Part shown: piece after piece, positions 35,818 to 53,101 of the stretch | How positions within the stretch are numbered: position 1 is the first letter of the stretch | Layout: every line of letters starts with the position of its first letter | Source of the DNA: Anisakis pegreffii | Lineage: Eukaryota; Nematoda; Chromadorea; Rhabditida; Anisakidae | Direction of reading: 5' to 3' | DNA length: 64,000 nucleotides | Assembly: GCA_035041965.1 (NCBI GenBank) | Contig: JAPYMA010000751.1 | Span: 1-64,000 of the forward strand | Made by a program: the position numbers and the translations under genes | The notes under the pieces: model-generated | Told to the model about the DNA's origin: nothing | What the model saw: the letters and a program-made list of their open reading frames with translations, nothing else | Database searches by the model: none

Positions 35818-38800
35818 ATGAATATGATCAAAACGGTGATCGCATCCTCATCGGGCGCATCGTCAAGTGATGATCGCAGACACCAAACCGCCAATACTCA
35901 TTCGTCAACTAATAACAAGTCATACTCACGCTATTGTGCGTATCACATGAATCGAGGTCGTATCCGTAGAAAATTTGATTTGAGTAATATGGATAACGAT
36001 AGCGATAGTACTAACAATAATAGTAATCAACTCGGACCAAAATTATCGGTGCAACGCTCAGCGATATTTGCATTGCTTGAGAAGGTTTTATTTTAGTTGT
36101 TATTTTTTGTTGTTGTTTCTGAAATGTGTGTTAGCAATTAAATTGAATTTTCAGTTAGCAGAAGAGAACGAGAGATACTTCATGAAGCAGTCAGTGAATA
36201 GTGATTACATGAAACGATTGCAGAAGGCATCTAATGAGATACTAGCATGCTCGTCGACGATTCACAGTGATTTATTGTTATATTTATTATTATTGTTATT
36301 ATTATTATTGTTATTATTATTATTATTGTTATTGTATTATTTGAATATTAAGTAGAGTTTTTAAAAAGTAATAATAATCTACAGGAGTGATTCATGAATT
36401 GCAAACACTCGCACCAAAATACGATTACGATGAAAAGACACCTGGAAACGGCTTCAGGTGTGTGCACGATTTATGCATTAGATTGGTTGTTCATTTTTAG
36501 GTTTTGATTAGTTTTAGATTTTTGAGAATTTTTTTGTGGGGGTCGATGTATTTCAGGTCGATGTTTTTTTGTATTTTTTGGGGGTATTTTAGGTGAGTGA
36601 TTTTTGTATATTCTAGGTCGTTGATATGTGTATGTGATCAGATAGTGTTGCATTTGATATCGCTGCTAAGAGATTGCTCTGAGTATCGACACGCCTCACT
36701 GCTGTCGTTTCATCGTATTTCGTATTTGTGTCGTGAATTGGAGAGTTATTGTGCCGCAATGAAATTCGTTCTGTTGGCCACTCAACAGGTAATTTGTTCT
36801 TTTGTTTATTTATTTGTTTACTGTTGTGTTTATTTATTTGTTTACTTGTTTACTGTTGTGTTTATTTATTTGTTTACTTGTTTACTGTTGTGTTTATTTA
36901 TTTGTTTACTGTTTTTGTTTATGTTGTTGTTGTTTTGATCGATTTAAGGTATTAGAAACACAAGAGAAGTTAGCCACAGACTCGCTGTTTCCGCCGTTGG
37001 AAGATGATTATAGGAAATATGAGGGTTTAATGAAGAGCATCGAGGCACTGGATGCGTCGTGTTTCTATGGAAGGCCGTTGGGTTTTCAGGTAGCATTCTT
37101 ATTATTATTATCATTATTATTATTATCGTTTTTTATTATTTTGATTTGGTGGTGCGAATAATAATAATAATAAAATTGAGTTCACTCCATCGATCGGTCG
37201 AATATTTCGATTCATTGGCGTAATATTGGCCACATATAGTTTGTCGTGGGAGAAGGGTCAGAGTGCGTTCGGTTCGCTGATCAGCTCGGGCAGATTCATA
37301 GTGAGTCCTGAGGAACGGGCGGCACGCATTCTTAAGGTGGTATATTGGCTTGTTGTTATTTTGTGAATAATGTTATCGAGTTTGTTTTGAGGTGACACGT
37401 GAGGCAGACATCGATTTCTGTAAGGGATTTTGGAATCTGTCTGAACTCGGAAATGTGAGTATTATTATTATTGTTTTATTAATAGCAGTGGCAGCAGCAT
37501 TTCATAACCGTAACTGTTTTATAATATGGGCATTTGCTTGTACGAGCTTGCTCGCGTACGACCCCTCCCCCCTCCCAAGTAAAAAGTGCCTGTTTTTATA
37601 CATTTTGATTGGTTGATTCTTTAAAATTCATAATGAGATTGATGAAGTAGTTTGTGTTTAAGGTATCGCAATTGTTCTGTCCGAATATGGCGGTGAACGA
37701 TGTGAGGGAGATAAATTTTATTGGTCCGATATCGATGCAGAGCAATCAGAAGATTAATATTGGTAGTAATGACGAGGACGATATTAATACTGATAACGTT
37801 AGTGATAATGGTATTGAGAGTGCGAGCGGTAGTTCATTATGTGTACGGTCATGTTCGTGTCGTTTGTCAAGCAAAGAGAAGTCGGGTTTTGGTATGGTTC
37901 GAATACCCGAGCCATCAGCACATACTGGCGTCAGACCGGTGAGATTACGAGTACTCTCGTATGCACATCGTGAAGCATTGGTGAGCTTTGGCGTTTGTGA
38001 TTGATTCTGATTTTTATTATTATCATTATTATTAATTTGTTGAAGAATCGGCCAGCCACATCAACGTCATTCATATCGCCGCCGTCGTCGTCGTCGTCAT
38101 CAAAATTTCGTACGGCACAACACGAATCACTATCGCCATATCTACTGTTTCATTGTCACGGTGGTGGTTACGTGGCAACCACATCGAAATCACACGAGGT
38201 AGGTTCTTTAATACTTCGCTGCTTAGTAGCATTCTTAGCATGGACTATGTTATTTATAGTGTGCAAATGCTTTAAATAGTGATCAATGAAAAAAATATTT
38301 TAAAATTGTAAAATTCATCGCTAATTTTTGATATAGATTAATGCAGAAGCTGTGCAAAATTAATGAATTTAGAGTAATTTCGTGAAGGATCGATGATCAG
38401 CGTAAATAGTAATCAATTAAGTGTATATCAACAGCAGCTGCTTAGTGAAATTATTAAGAGATCTTTCAGACATATCTGCGAACGTGGGCAAAGCAATTAA
38501 ATTGTCCGGTCGTCTCGATTGACTACTCTTTAGCACCTGAAAATCCATATCCTCGCCCTACCGAAGAAGTACTTTATGCTTACGCATATATCGTGAATAA
38601 TCCGTCTGAATTTGGTGAGTGCTTTTTGTTTGTTTAGTTTTTATTTGATAATAATAATGTTTTGTAGGGTGGACAGGTGAACGATTATGCATGGTTGGTG
38701 ATTCAGCTGGTGGTAATTTAATAATGTCAGTGAATTTACGTCTGATTGAACTGAATGTGAAACGAAAACCGGACGGTTTGGTGCTTTGTTATACTCCGTT

Positions 38801-41800
38801 TTTATTTCAAGTTAGTTGATCATAATAATTCTATTGAATGATTTGAATTGGAACATAAAAATATTTGAAGTGTTTTAGTATTCGATTGCAGTGCTTTATG
38901 TATTAAGTATTAAAATAGCAAATGAAGTATTTATTCTATGAAATTTGAAGCATTTAATGCGATTAGTTAAATGTTTGGTGCATTTATCAAAAAGTATGGT
39001 TGTGTGTTGATTTGTAGTACCTGCCGTCACCTTCACGTTTGCTCAGTTTCATGGATCCGTTGCTTCATATGGGTGTTGTTTTGCGTTGCGTTGATGGTTA
39101 GTCGTATATTATTGTTAGTGTTTTGTTGTTATCGTTATAGTTAGTTTTGGTATGATTTTAGCTTATACAAGGCAAACAAATGAAATTGATTCGGAGTCGT
39201 CAACGAGCAGCAATTCAGCGGTGCGTGCTTCTTGCAAGAGCTGCAATACATCTACTGCTTCATTATCATCATCAGGTAATCATAAAAATGATCAGACGAA
39301 TCGTCGCCATAAGAGTCTATTGGAATATGTGGAACAAGTGCAGCGTGCAGCTCAGCAAAAAAGGACTGCAGCTGCAGCTGCAGCAACAGCTGCAGCGACA
39401 CGTCGTAATGGTATGCGTAGTGGTGTGCTTAGTGCAGATCATCGAGCAAAATCAACTGCGCACAATTTCGAGGTGTCATATTTTGAATAATTTCGTTTGT
39501 TGTGTTGTGTTGTTTTTAATGTGCAGTGAGCTGAAAGCCGTCGGTTTTTGTTTACTATTTGATATTATGCGTCGTGCAGATCGATGATCATAAGAGAGCA
39601 GGCAGTTCAGTGACCGCAATAATCGATTGGTACGATTTGATCGAGTGATCAGATCAAGACTTGATCTGATTTTTGTTTGTTTGATGTGTGCAATTGATTG
39701 GTGTAGAGTTCGAATCGCCACAGTGTATACTGCGATAGAGGTTCGAATCGCGAAAGGAGTGCGAATTGCGATGAAGGCACGAATTGCGATAGAGTTGCGA
39801 ATCGTGGTAGGAGTGCAAATTGCGGTGAAAGTACGAATTGCGATAGAGTTGCGAATTGTGGTAGAAGAACTATGAAGGGCCTCTCAGAGCGGTTAATAGA
39901 GCGTGTAAGAGTAGGTGGATTGAAGGGCTGTTCATCGTCGATCGTCTCATTGCTGAATCTTGCTGGAACACCACCAGATGGAACAGCGGCAGCAGCATTA
40001 GCGACAACAACTCCTCGCTCAGCTACTCTTTCTACTGGTCTGTCAGCAGCAGCAGCAGCATCTCAAGCCACATCGTCGTCACTATCCGAGTCATCTGAAA
40101 GCGAATCAGTTGCATCTTCGAGTCCGTTCCCGTCACCGTTACAATCGCCCTCCGACGCACAACCACCGACTCGAATCGACCAACTAACAACACAACAACA
40201 ACGACCACAAGAAACAATCCCAAAAGTAATAATATTTCTCTCATCAATTGTAGCAAAACGAAATTGAATCAGTACTCGACAGTAGGATGCGATTTTGTAA
40301 TGAATACTTTATTTGTAGATTTAGTTTGAGCACTTAATTCATTCGATTCGACATCTTATTCGATGAAGTGACTGACATCCTTCTCGTTAATTGTATCGAA
40401 ACTGTCATTCAGTTTATTCGTTTCAAATTACTGTTGTTTAGGATAGTGAGGGCGTGAGCGAAGTTCAAAATAAAGCAACTGATCCGTTAAGCATTCATAT
40501 TTCATCGTCAAGTCCATATCACCGTAAATTAATTCGCTATTTGCGCTCACATCAACTTACAAAACAGTTAGTTTTTGCTTGTAATATATTTTAAATATAA
40601 TCAGTATATTATAAAAATGCATTTAATAAAGGTGGTTAATTTATTTTATTTGATTTAAATGTTTTCGCGTAATTTAGCTCGCTGACGATTATAAATAAAA
40701 ACGGATCTGTTATGGAGGGGGACGATGCAGATGACAGCAATGAAACGAGTGAAGTTAATGCTGATCTGGAGGATAATTTTAATATGAATAATAGTAATAA
40801 TATTAATAATAATAATAATAATGCTACAAGTGTGGATGCAGTTGAGAGTGGTCCCCAACAAGGTTCGTCTACAACAGCAGATAATCAAGAAGTACGATTT
40901 TATTTATTATTATTATGTATTATTATTATTATTGTAAGTTTACAGTTTTATATTATTAAAAAATTGTTGTTGTTATAATTGTTAAGGTAACACAAGGGGA
41001 AGAGGGCCGCCATGGTGAGGAGCACGCTGTTAAACGGGATGATTTAAGTTTAAACTTAACAGCAAAAAAATTTGTGATGAGAACGCGAACAGCGCATTTG
41101 ACTGCGCTCGCTATTGACAACATCTCGAACTGGTTCCATCGCAAAGAAACTCAAATTGAGGCTGATAATAATGGTAATCAGAATGTGGTTAATACTACTG
41201 TTGTGGAAGACAGTGGCGACGATAAAACTGATGCTGCACGTGATATTAATGGAGATGATTATGGTATTGATAATGTTAATAATAATGGTGATATTAATAT
41301 TCACAATAATAATGATAAGTTGAAACTGGATCGTACAAGCAACAAGCTTTTTGGAGTGTTACGACGCAACAATGCTCATCGTCATCATGATAATTATAAC
41401 AGTAATAATAATGGTAATAATAATGGTAATGGTAATGGTAGTAATAATAATGGTAATTGCGATAATGTGGAACAAATTAAAGTGGATGGATTTGGTGCGA
41501 TGAAGGATAGCTGTGGAGATAGTAATGTTAGTCTTGATTATTCACTTATTTGATAGTTGATTTATTTATATGGTTGAATTGTTGATTAAAATGCTACAAA
41601 GGGCAGTTGATTAGAAGAGTTTTATGAACAGAGATGCGACGAGACTGAATATAATCAAGGGGAGAGTGGATCTTCACAATTGGAAAACTTGTTGAGACGT
41701 GATGTACCTCGTGAGCCATTGATATCCCCGATATATGCATCTGCTGAGCAACTGAAACAGTTACCGCCAATGTGGTTCATTGTAGGTTTATTATTATGAT

Positions 41801-42174
41801 TATTGTTGTTATTGTTGTTACTATAATTAATACTTATAAAGGCATGCCATATGGATCCACTACTCGACGATACGATTGAGTTTGCGCGTAAGGTACGTGC
41901 GAGTGATGGTCGAGTTGGTGGGCTGGACCTGTTGGAGAGTTTGCCGCACGGCTTTTTAAATTTTACATTGATGTCAGAGGAGTGCCGTGATGCGGCCAAG
42001 CTGTGTCTGATGCGTATTCGAGAGGCGTTCGGAATGGGAATGAAGCGAAGCAAGACGACATTGCATTCAGCACAAAAATTATCATCTGAAGCAAATGAAC
42101 ACGATTACTCATTCAAACGTGCCTCCTCAGCAACAGATAATATGGATGAGTTGTTGAGTGATGATCAGAAGTAA
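35818..42174 (+). CDS. hosl-1: hormone-sensitive lipase with a greatly enlarged regulatory insert
   Basis: Cytosolic/lipid-droplet lipase of stored triacyl- and diacylglycerol. Nineteen exons: 35818-36084, 36155-36266, 36385-36457, 36617-36788, 36949-37089, 37181-37336, 37392-37454, 37663-37980, 38046-38198, 38470-38614, 38668-38810, 39018-39096, 39162-39472, 39707-40225, 40442-40566, 40678-40891, 40987-41521, 41615-41781, 41842-42174 (about 1,341 aa). The N-terminal HSL-type domain is followed by the oxyanion motif FHCHGGGY (~467-474), IDYSLAPENPYPRP, the nucleophile GDSAGG (~544-549), then near the C-terminus catalytic Asp1236 (DPLLDD) and His1267 (LPHGF). Asp and His are 31 apart, as in mammals (30). 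Ser and Asp are ~690 apart against ~280 in rat, owing to Ala-, Ser-, Gln-, Asn- and Gly/Asn-rich insertions. The stop TAA overlaps a good donor (GTAAGT), so a further exon is possible. The small exon-2/3 junction is the weakest join. Confidence 0.92.
36790..36935 (+). repeat. minisatellite in lipase intron
   Basis: Three to four copies of a ~38-bp unit built from 'gtttatttatttgtttact' and 'tgtttactgttgt'. The phase is open on the + strand by chance (TTT/TTA/TGT codons), so it mimics a hydrophobic coding run. Confidence 0.8.
37528..37596 (+). repeat. solo terminal repeat of a MITE in lipase intron
   Basis: 'cgagcttgctcgcgtacgac' followed by C-rich sequence and 'aagtaaaaagtgcc' matches the right terminus of the MITE at 59,451-59,700 ('cgagcttgctcgcgtgcgac...aaagtaaaaaagtgcc'). 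Confidence 0.75.
39715..39868 (+). repeat. coding minisatellite in lipase exon 14
   Basis: Imperfect 18-/36-bp units of 'gcgaattgcgatagagttgc' / 'gaatcgtggtaggagtgc' lie inside an open exon. In frame they encode an Asn/Cys/Arg-rich repeat (SANCDEGTNCDRVANRGR type). The segment sits in the regulatory insert and has no counterpart I know in other hormone-sensitive lipases. Confidence 0.7.
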
Positions 42175-43923
42175 GTATTAGTTAGATGTTGCTTACAGCA
42201 ATTGAAACACTTTAAAGGAATGCTGATTGGTTTGTTTGAGCCTAAGCCTGAGGTGCTCATGTTGTGGCTCTTAAAAGAAGTCTCTGAATGCGAGTGAGTT
42301 ACGGCTTGGATTAGCTTGATATGAAGCCGTTAATTATATCGACTGAGCAGTGTAGATGATTATATTCATGTTGTTAACTTGTATGTAATGATGTCTTTAT
42401 TGTTATCACAAACTGATATTATTATGTTATCGTCATCGTTTTTGTGATAATTACTGTTGTTGTTGTTGTTGTTGAAAGATATGCTCAAAGCAATAAGTTA
42501 AAGCCTAAGCCTATTTATAAGCTCATAAGAATGACCAAATAATTTTTGTATTATCTAATTGGGTTTGTTAATGTGCTCGTGAAATAATTTGTAAAGTATA
42601 AAAATGTGTATCAGTTTTATTCATTGTTTATATGTTGATAAAATTGTGTTCAGATAATTAGATACAAGTAGAAACATGGGGTCGGTGAGTGAATAATAGC
42701 AATAGGAGCCAGAGTTGGTGAACAGCATATTTTTTAGAAGTCTCTTGGAAAATACGATGGAGAAATTGTTTGATGAAGAAGGATTCATTGAAACGATAGA
42801 TATATATATCTATCTGAGTGTTTGTCTATCAAGAGAAGTAATAACGGTCTCGTCGAAAAAAGTAATTGGAACAGTGATGTTGAAAGTAAGGATTGTTTAT
42901 TTGTTTTGTGAATTCATAGAGAACAGGTAGGTTGTGTGTAAAGTGCTGCTGAATGAGCATTTGCATTGGTTGTTGTTGAGCAAGCGAACGGTCAAGATAA
43001 GTGAAGAATCAATACGGTAGGTTGGCTTGGCTTGGCTGAGCCTGGTCTAAGCCTAAACGTTTTAATTGTCCAGTTTGACGAGCATTTAATTAACAGTTGG
43101 TCAGTCAGTCAGCTGGCTGGAATAATCGGCTGTCACCAAGTGAGCTAGCGATAAAGAAACGGATTTATAGATGAGTTGGTAGGTAAGAAGAATATGAGGT
43201 GGATGTGATCTGGAGTGGATATTGATAAAGTGAATGAATGAATGCTGATGCAGTGGTCGGCAATATAACTGAGATAATGACGTTAGTGATTAAGAAAATC
43301 AGCCTGAACAGAAAATTCACTAGTTGGATTAGTTATAAGAATATGAGATATGGGTTGTGTTTAGCCAAAGAAAGTGTTCTAAGTCCATCCGTCCATGCCT
43401 AAGCATGTTAGCTGCTGCTGCTATCTCTACGAAGCATAAATAAATCCTTATGAGTAGTCCTCTAACTTCTTCATATGAATCACTTCATCTAAACGTGTTC
43501 GTTCCTCATCAGTCTGTCTGTTAGCAGTCAGTGGTCGTCTGTGTGCCTAAGAACAAATCCATGAATGCATCCAACTTTCTTAGCGCTTTATCTCTTCATC
43601 AGATGAATGAAGGCTGCCTGCCTGGCTCTAATGTTATGTTGTTGCTGTGCAGCTTCTCGTCTGATCCGATGTCTATTCGTGCAGCAGCTAGGTGTTGTGC
43701 ATAGCATAGATATGGTATTCGTTCATACGATACATATGACGACGACAAGCATCAGTGTGCGATATGTTACTTGAGATGAATGAATTAATGTTTATTTATC
43801 AGTTTGTGCATGCATCAGTGCCGTTTGCTTTGGTTGTTATCAGTGAGTGCGAATCGCATCGTGCTGATGATAGCATCTTATCAGTGGCCATAACGTTTGT
43901 GATAATGATGATTAAAGGGGATA
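42175..43923. other. intergenic region between lipase and ETS gene
   Basis: No gene recognised. Several scattered 'cctaagcct(g/a)' motifs (42,241, 42,500 and 43,050) resemble degenerate nematode telomere-type TTAGGC words. (GTT)n occurs near 42,455-42,475. Confidence 0.45.
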
Positions 43924-49295
<5,372 letters not shown>

Positions 49296-51365
49296 AGAGA
49301 TATATGGATTGTGAGATGACAGGTAAACGTTTCAGAAGAAGATTGCTTTGGTTCGTGAACTAATAAACGATCGTTTCATTTCGTTGTATGCGAATGAATA
49401 TTATGTACGTGATATTTTTACTGTATTTACTGCATTCTGTAATAGTAAACCGGTATAGATGTGTATGTATTTGTAGGTGTATATGTACATAAATAATATC
49501 AGAGCGATAATAAACGCGCATGCATTCCAGTGATGTGATCGTTAGTTATTGCTTGTGGTATGCTTTTATTAAAGTAATGTTACTGTTTATAACAGTTACA
49601 AGAGTATATTTGACAGCTGGAACGGATATTATTCAAGCGAAATGCTCACTGATTCAGTGAAACTTTCGGTGTTAGCAGTGATTAAATGAATCGATCAAAA
49701 TTTTACGGAATAAACGTCATACGAGGTAAAGTAAAGCAGCGGACAGGATGTGATATCGGTGAGAGTTGTGACTGCTGATTAAGGATTAAGTGAACCGAGG
49801 GAAACTGGCATGAATAGGTCGGGTCATGGCTGCTGCTGCTACAGTTGGGTGAGTTTAGTCAAAGCGAGAAATAGCAGCAAAAGATTTTGCATCAATTCGA
49901 CGCTGAATTTCTAAGGCAAATTGAGATGAATTTCCAGGTTTACTACTCTAATGAATAGACGACAGACTAATTAATGATTTGCGTGTGTCTTGTTGGAAGG
50001 CTTAATTCATTACTGTCATTGTTATACCTTTGCACTTTCATCGTTTAGTAACTAACATAGTTTTAAATTACAGTTAGTGCACTTATAGGTAATATTATGA
50101 TTAGTAGTAGTATTAGGATTGCTGCGGCATAATGGTATACATCAATTGGAGTAAATTTTATCGTTTTTAAGATATTACTTCAAAGTATTCATGAACTAAT
50201 GCAGTGAATAATAGTGGCAGCTGCAGCGGTGATAGAGAGCAGTGAGTAAAAGTTGTGGCGAAATGACCATGCCGCCGCTAGAGTGAGCCGCCTCTGCGTG
50301 CAATTTTGGAAATTAAGTTAGTGTTTGCTTTTGGTACGGTGAGTAACTTGAGTGTTTGCAGTGTGTTTTGCTTTGTTTCGATCGTGTTTATTCTATTTTA
50401 TAGTAGATTAGCGGGTAATTTTGTATTATAGGTTGGTAAAATCAAAACGACATTTCGTTAGCACTTGAGTGTACTACTTAGTTAGAGCACTGCAAAAAAT
50501 GTTCGCCCAAATGAAATGCCGTTGTGATTTTACCAACTTGAAATACAACATTACAGATTACTGTTATTACTGAAGTATTTTTGTTTATTGTTGGACTACG
50601 GTAGTCGTTGTTTCTTCTTAATACAGTAATCGCCTTGCTTAGGTTTCATCCGATCTCGCTGTGTGACCACCTACCTAGCTCTCCGTTCACACTTATTTCT
50701 CTTCATTTGTGCGTTGTTCTATTTTCGTTTCTCTCTTTCTCTTGAATAAGACTAAACATTTGTGGAATGCTAAACAGCTACGCACTCGTTGTTTGATTCT
50801 CTCTTTTTGACGTGAATTTTCGTATTGGAAGTGTGAGTGTCATATTGACTGACGACGATACGTTCGATTAAATACATAAGGCGATAGTGCAATCCACAAC
50901 AATGATCAGTTTTGCCGCGCAATCGTATTGTTGATCAAATGTTTTTTGATGAATCAAAGGGTATAGAAGAGTATCGATAAGTCGAGAGTGATTCATTTAT
51001 CAGTCAGTGATTGTCGTGTGCGGTTGGTCTGGTTGGTTCGTAGTTGATATGTATACGAAAGGCGATTGTTCGGTTATGAATTTTGGGTAGTGGTGTGCGG
51101 TTAGTTGATGGGTTGGGTTGGTTCATGGGTGATCGGGTGCTACGCGTCGCTACTATCATCTTATTTGGTGGTTGGGTGATGTGGATAGTGGATTAAGGGC
51201 GACTGTTCATTTACGAATGTTGAGTATTCGTATGCGGTTGTTATTGGTCGGGGTTGTTGAGGGTTGGTGGTTGGGTGGTGTGTATAGCTTGATAGGGGTT
51301 GTGTATGGATGCGATGAGTTGATCGAGAGAGACGTGATATTTATACGTGACGTTAATGTTTTAAG
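49296..51365. other. intergenic region, one long hairpin
   Basis: Polyadenylation-like AATAAA at about 49,509 for the ETS gene. A ~126-bp hairpin lies at 50,421-50,548. The rest shows no gene; 51,000-51,350 is G/T-rich on the + strand. Confidence 0.5.
50421..50548. repeat. long imperfect hairpin (MITE or structured RNA candidate)
   Basis: The left arm 'ttgtattataggttggtaaa' + 'atcaaaacgacatttcg' pairs with the right arm 'gaaatgccgttgtgatttta' + 'ccaacttgaaatacaa', about 33 of 38 positions, around ~50 nt of unpaired or weakly paired sequence. A small MITE is the simplest reading. Confidence 0.65.
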
Positions 51366-51961
51366 TTGCGTTATGCTGAGTGGTCGAGATTATATTCTGA
51401 ATTGTACTCAGTGAATCGGTTATATTCTGAATTGTATTCAGCGCATCGAGCGGAGGGATCGACTGCCCACGGTATCGGGCCAGTGCAAGACGAGAACGAC
51501 CAAGGACGACAACCAGTTGCAGTGTATTCAATCAACAGAGCTGGAATGCCGTAAGGATTCTACAACTCACGGAAGTAACGGCGTGTGCAAAGTCAAGAAA
51601 CCGAGGACGAAACCGCGTGGTGGGTGAATGGAATTCTTCGTCAGTGGTATCGACAGCTATTCAAGGAACGACTATTGCAGAAGGTAAGTATAAATGTCAA
51701 TTATTGGAAAGATTCACTTTTCATTGAATAATCGAATTCATTTCAGGGATTTTGGATGGAAAAACTCAGCCAGTCAATGACTGGAACGCTGAAGGGAAAG
51801 TTTGCTGTGGTGTGGGCCATCCTCCAAGTCAGTGCTTTACTTTATCTTATATTAATGAGACAAAGTACAAAGTCACCACTCTTATTATTCGTTGTATTTG
51901 TTGATGGTAATAATGATAATTGCAGATCGTTTTTTGTGGAATGAATTTTTTGAGTAATTAA
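51366..51961 (+). CDS. small unrecognised protein with hydrophobic C-terminus
   Basis: Not recognised. Four segments join in phase: ~51366-51550, 51593-51683, 51747-51827 and 51926-51961, with donors GTAAGG, GTAAGT and GTCAGT and introns of 42, 63 and 98 nt. The joined frame gives a hydrophilic N-terminus (GIGPVQDENDQGRQPVAVYS), an acidic Trp-containing stretch (PQETEDETAWWVNGILRQWY), an amphipathic segment (RQLFKERLLQKGFWMEKL), and a final hydrophobic run (VVWAILQIVFCGMNFL) before the stop. That could be a membrane anchor or buried helix. The start is unresolved: the frame opens at 51357 with no ATG, so an upstream exon is needed. The first segment carries a 33-bp tandem duplication (RLYSELYSxxR twice). 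Other frames of 51,441-51,683 are also open, so coding status rests on the splice phases. Confidence 0.45.
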
Positions 51962-52099
51962 AATGTTTTGATTCTCAAATTAAAAAATGAAATTTAAAAT
52001 TTCGTCGACTTTCTGAATGATCCAAATCGATTTTATTCGTTCACTAACTTATTTAAATTCAGTGTGAAATTAATATGAATATTTTAATTAATTAAAAGT

Positions 52100-52725
52100 G
52101 GTGACCATTTCATGATAGGGTTCTAATAGAATATTCCCAAATAACGATCCCGCCGAAGCTCACGGTGGCCCACTGACGGATTTATTCGGTGAGTGGGCCG
52201 GGGCATAGACCGGCTGCAGCCTCCGGTGTATGCTTCGAAACGACTGAGTTGGGCAGTGTTGCCTTCCGTTGTTTCAGCAGTTTCAAGGCAATACGATCGT
52301 CGGCCCACACCAGGAGGAGGACAATGAGGACACGGCGCGTTTTATTTTATTTTTATGGTCATCTTCGTTTCGACTGAGATTTAGATTATTGAAATGATAT
52401 TTCAACAATTTAAACAATAAACTTTTCGGTTATCGTTCGAAGACACTTTTAGTAATGAATCAAAATAAACAAATTTGCGATTGAATTTAAGTTTAAGATC
52501 CCAAAAGATGACCATTTTTCAAATTAAAATTTTATTTACATTCTTTATAATAGTCTTTTGGTGTCTCCATCTCAAAGGGCATGCATGAGATGGGTATCTG
52601 TTTGCATTATTTCAGAGTAGGGCAAAGGGGTGAAACGGCACGTGACGACCCGCGTAGCCCTCGAGCCAGGGAGGACTGTAAATTAGGAGGTTTAGGTCAG
52701 ATCTAGGATCGTCCCACCCATTGTT
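52100..52725 (+). repeat. diverged solo copy of the foldback-arm module
   Basis: Same order of landmarks as 11,130-11,745: a gcccactgac/gcccgttgg hairpin-like block, 'cgtcggcccacacc' (there 'cgtcggtccacactgg'), 'gcgttttattttatttttat' then 'ggtcatc', 'aaaagatgacc', an inverted 'ccatctc...gagatgg' stem, 'gggcaaaggggtgaaacgg', 'gagccagggagg', and the end 'ggatcgtcccaccc' (there 'ggttgtcccaccc'). Overall sequence is strongly diverged. Confidence 0.75.
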
Positions 52726-52787
52726 ATTGTTTTGCCCTTTGGACTTCATCTATTGTTCGTTGCTTTTTCATTTATTGTTGTCTGCCC

Positions 52788-53101
52788 TTCCAGGGCTGCG
52801 CGTTCATTAAAAAAACTCCTTCAAAATAAACTTCGGATCAGAAGAACAGTTTGGGCGGCAGCCTTCTTTCATCAAGGAAAAAAACATCAAAAACGAATGT
52901 TTTCGCATAAATCAAATGAACTGATCCGATTTTTTCGACTGAAATCATTTGCGAAATATTTTCAAAAACATAAAACTGAAATAATTTTCGACAATTCAAT
53001 CAAATTAAATCGGCGTTTGGATGAAACAGTCGCGCGGTATTGCTTCTTCATTCCTTATCGTCTTCTCATCATTTGGCATTATTGCAAAACAACACTGAAA
53101 T
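52788..53101 (+). CDS. doubtful basic open frame after the repeat module
   Basis: An open frame of about 104 codons rich in Lys, Arg and Phe (for example SLKKLLQNKLRIRRTVWAAA and RFFRLKSFAKYFQKHKTEI) follows an acceptor-like 'tgcccttccag' and ends at a TAA. Base usage differs from the surrounding G/T-rich sequence. It abuts the repeat copy, so it may be a decayed part of the mobile element. No family recognised. Confidence 0.2.

Noticed and set aside
36270..36352. Poly-leucine run continuing lipase exon 2
   Set aside because: It is a (TTA/TTG)n microsatellite in an intron. Splicing at 36,266 gives the correct phase to the next exon.
39735..39755. 'ggttcgaatcgc' resembling the T-arm of a tRNA gene
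   Set aside because: It is one unit of the coding minisatellite. No acceptor stem, A-box or anticodon arm is present at the right distance.
41655..42053. 132-codon frame on the minus strand
   Set aside because: Antisense to the catalytic Asp/His exons of the lipase; Asn run reflects an intronic AAT/ATT tract.
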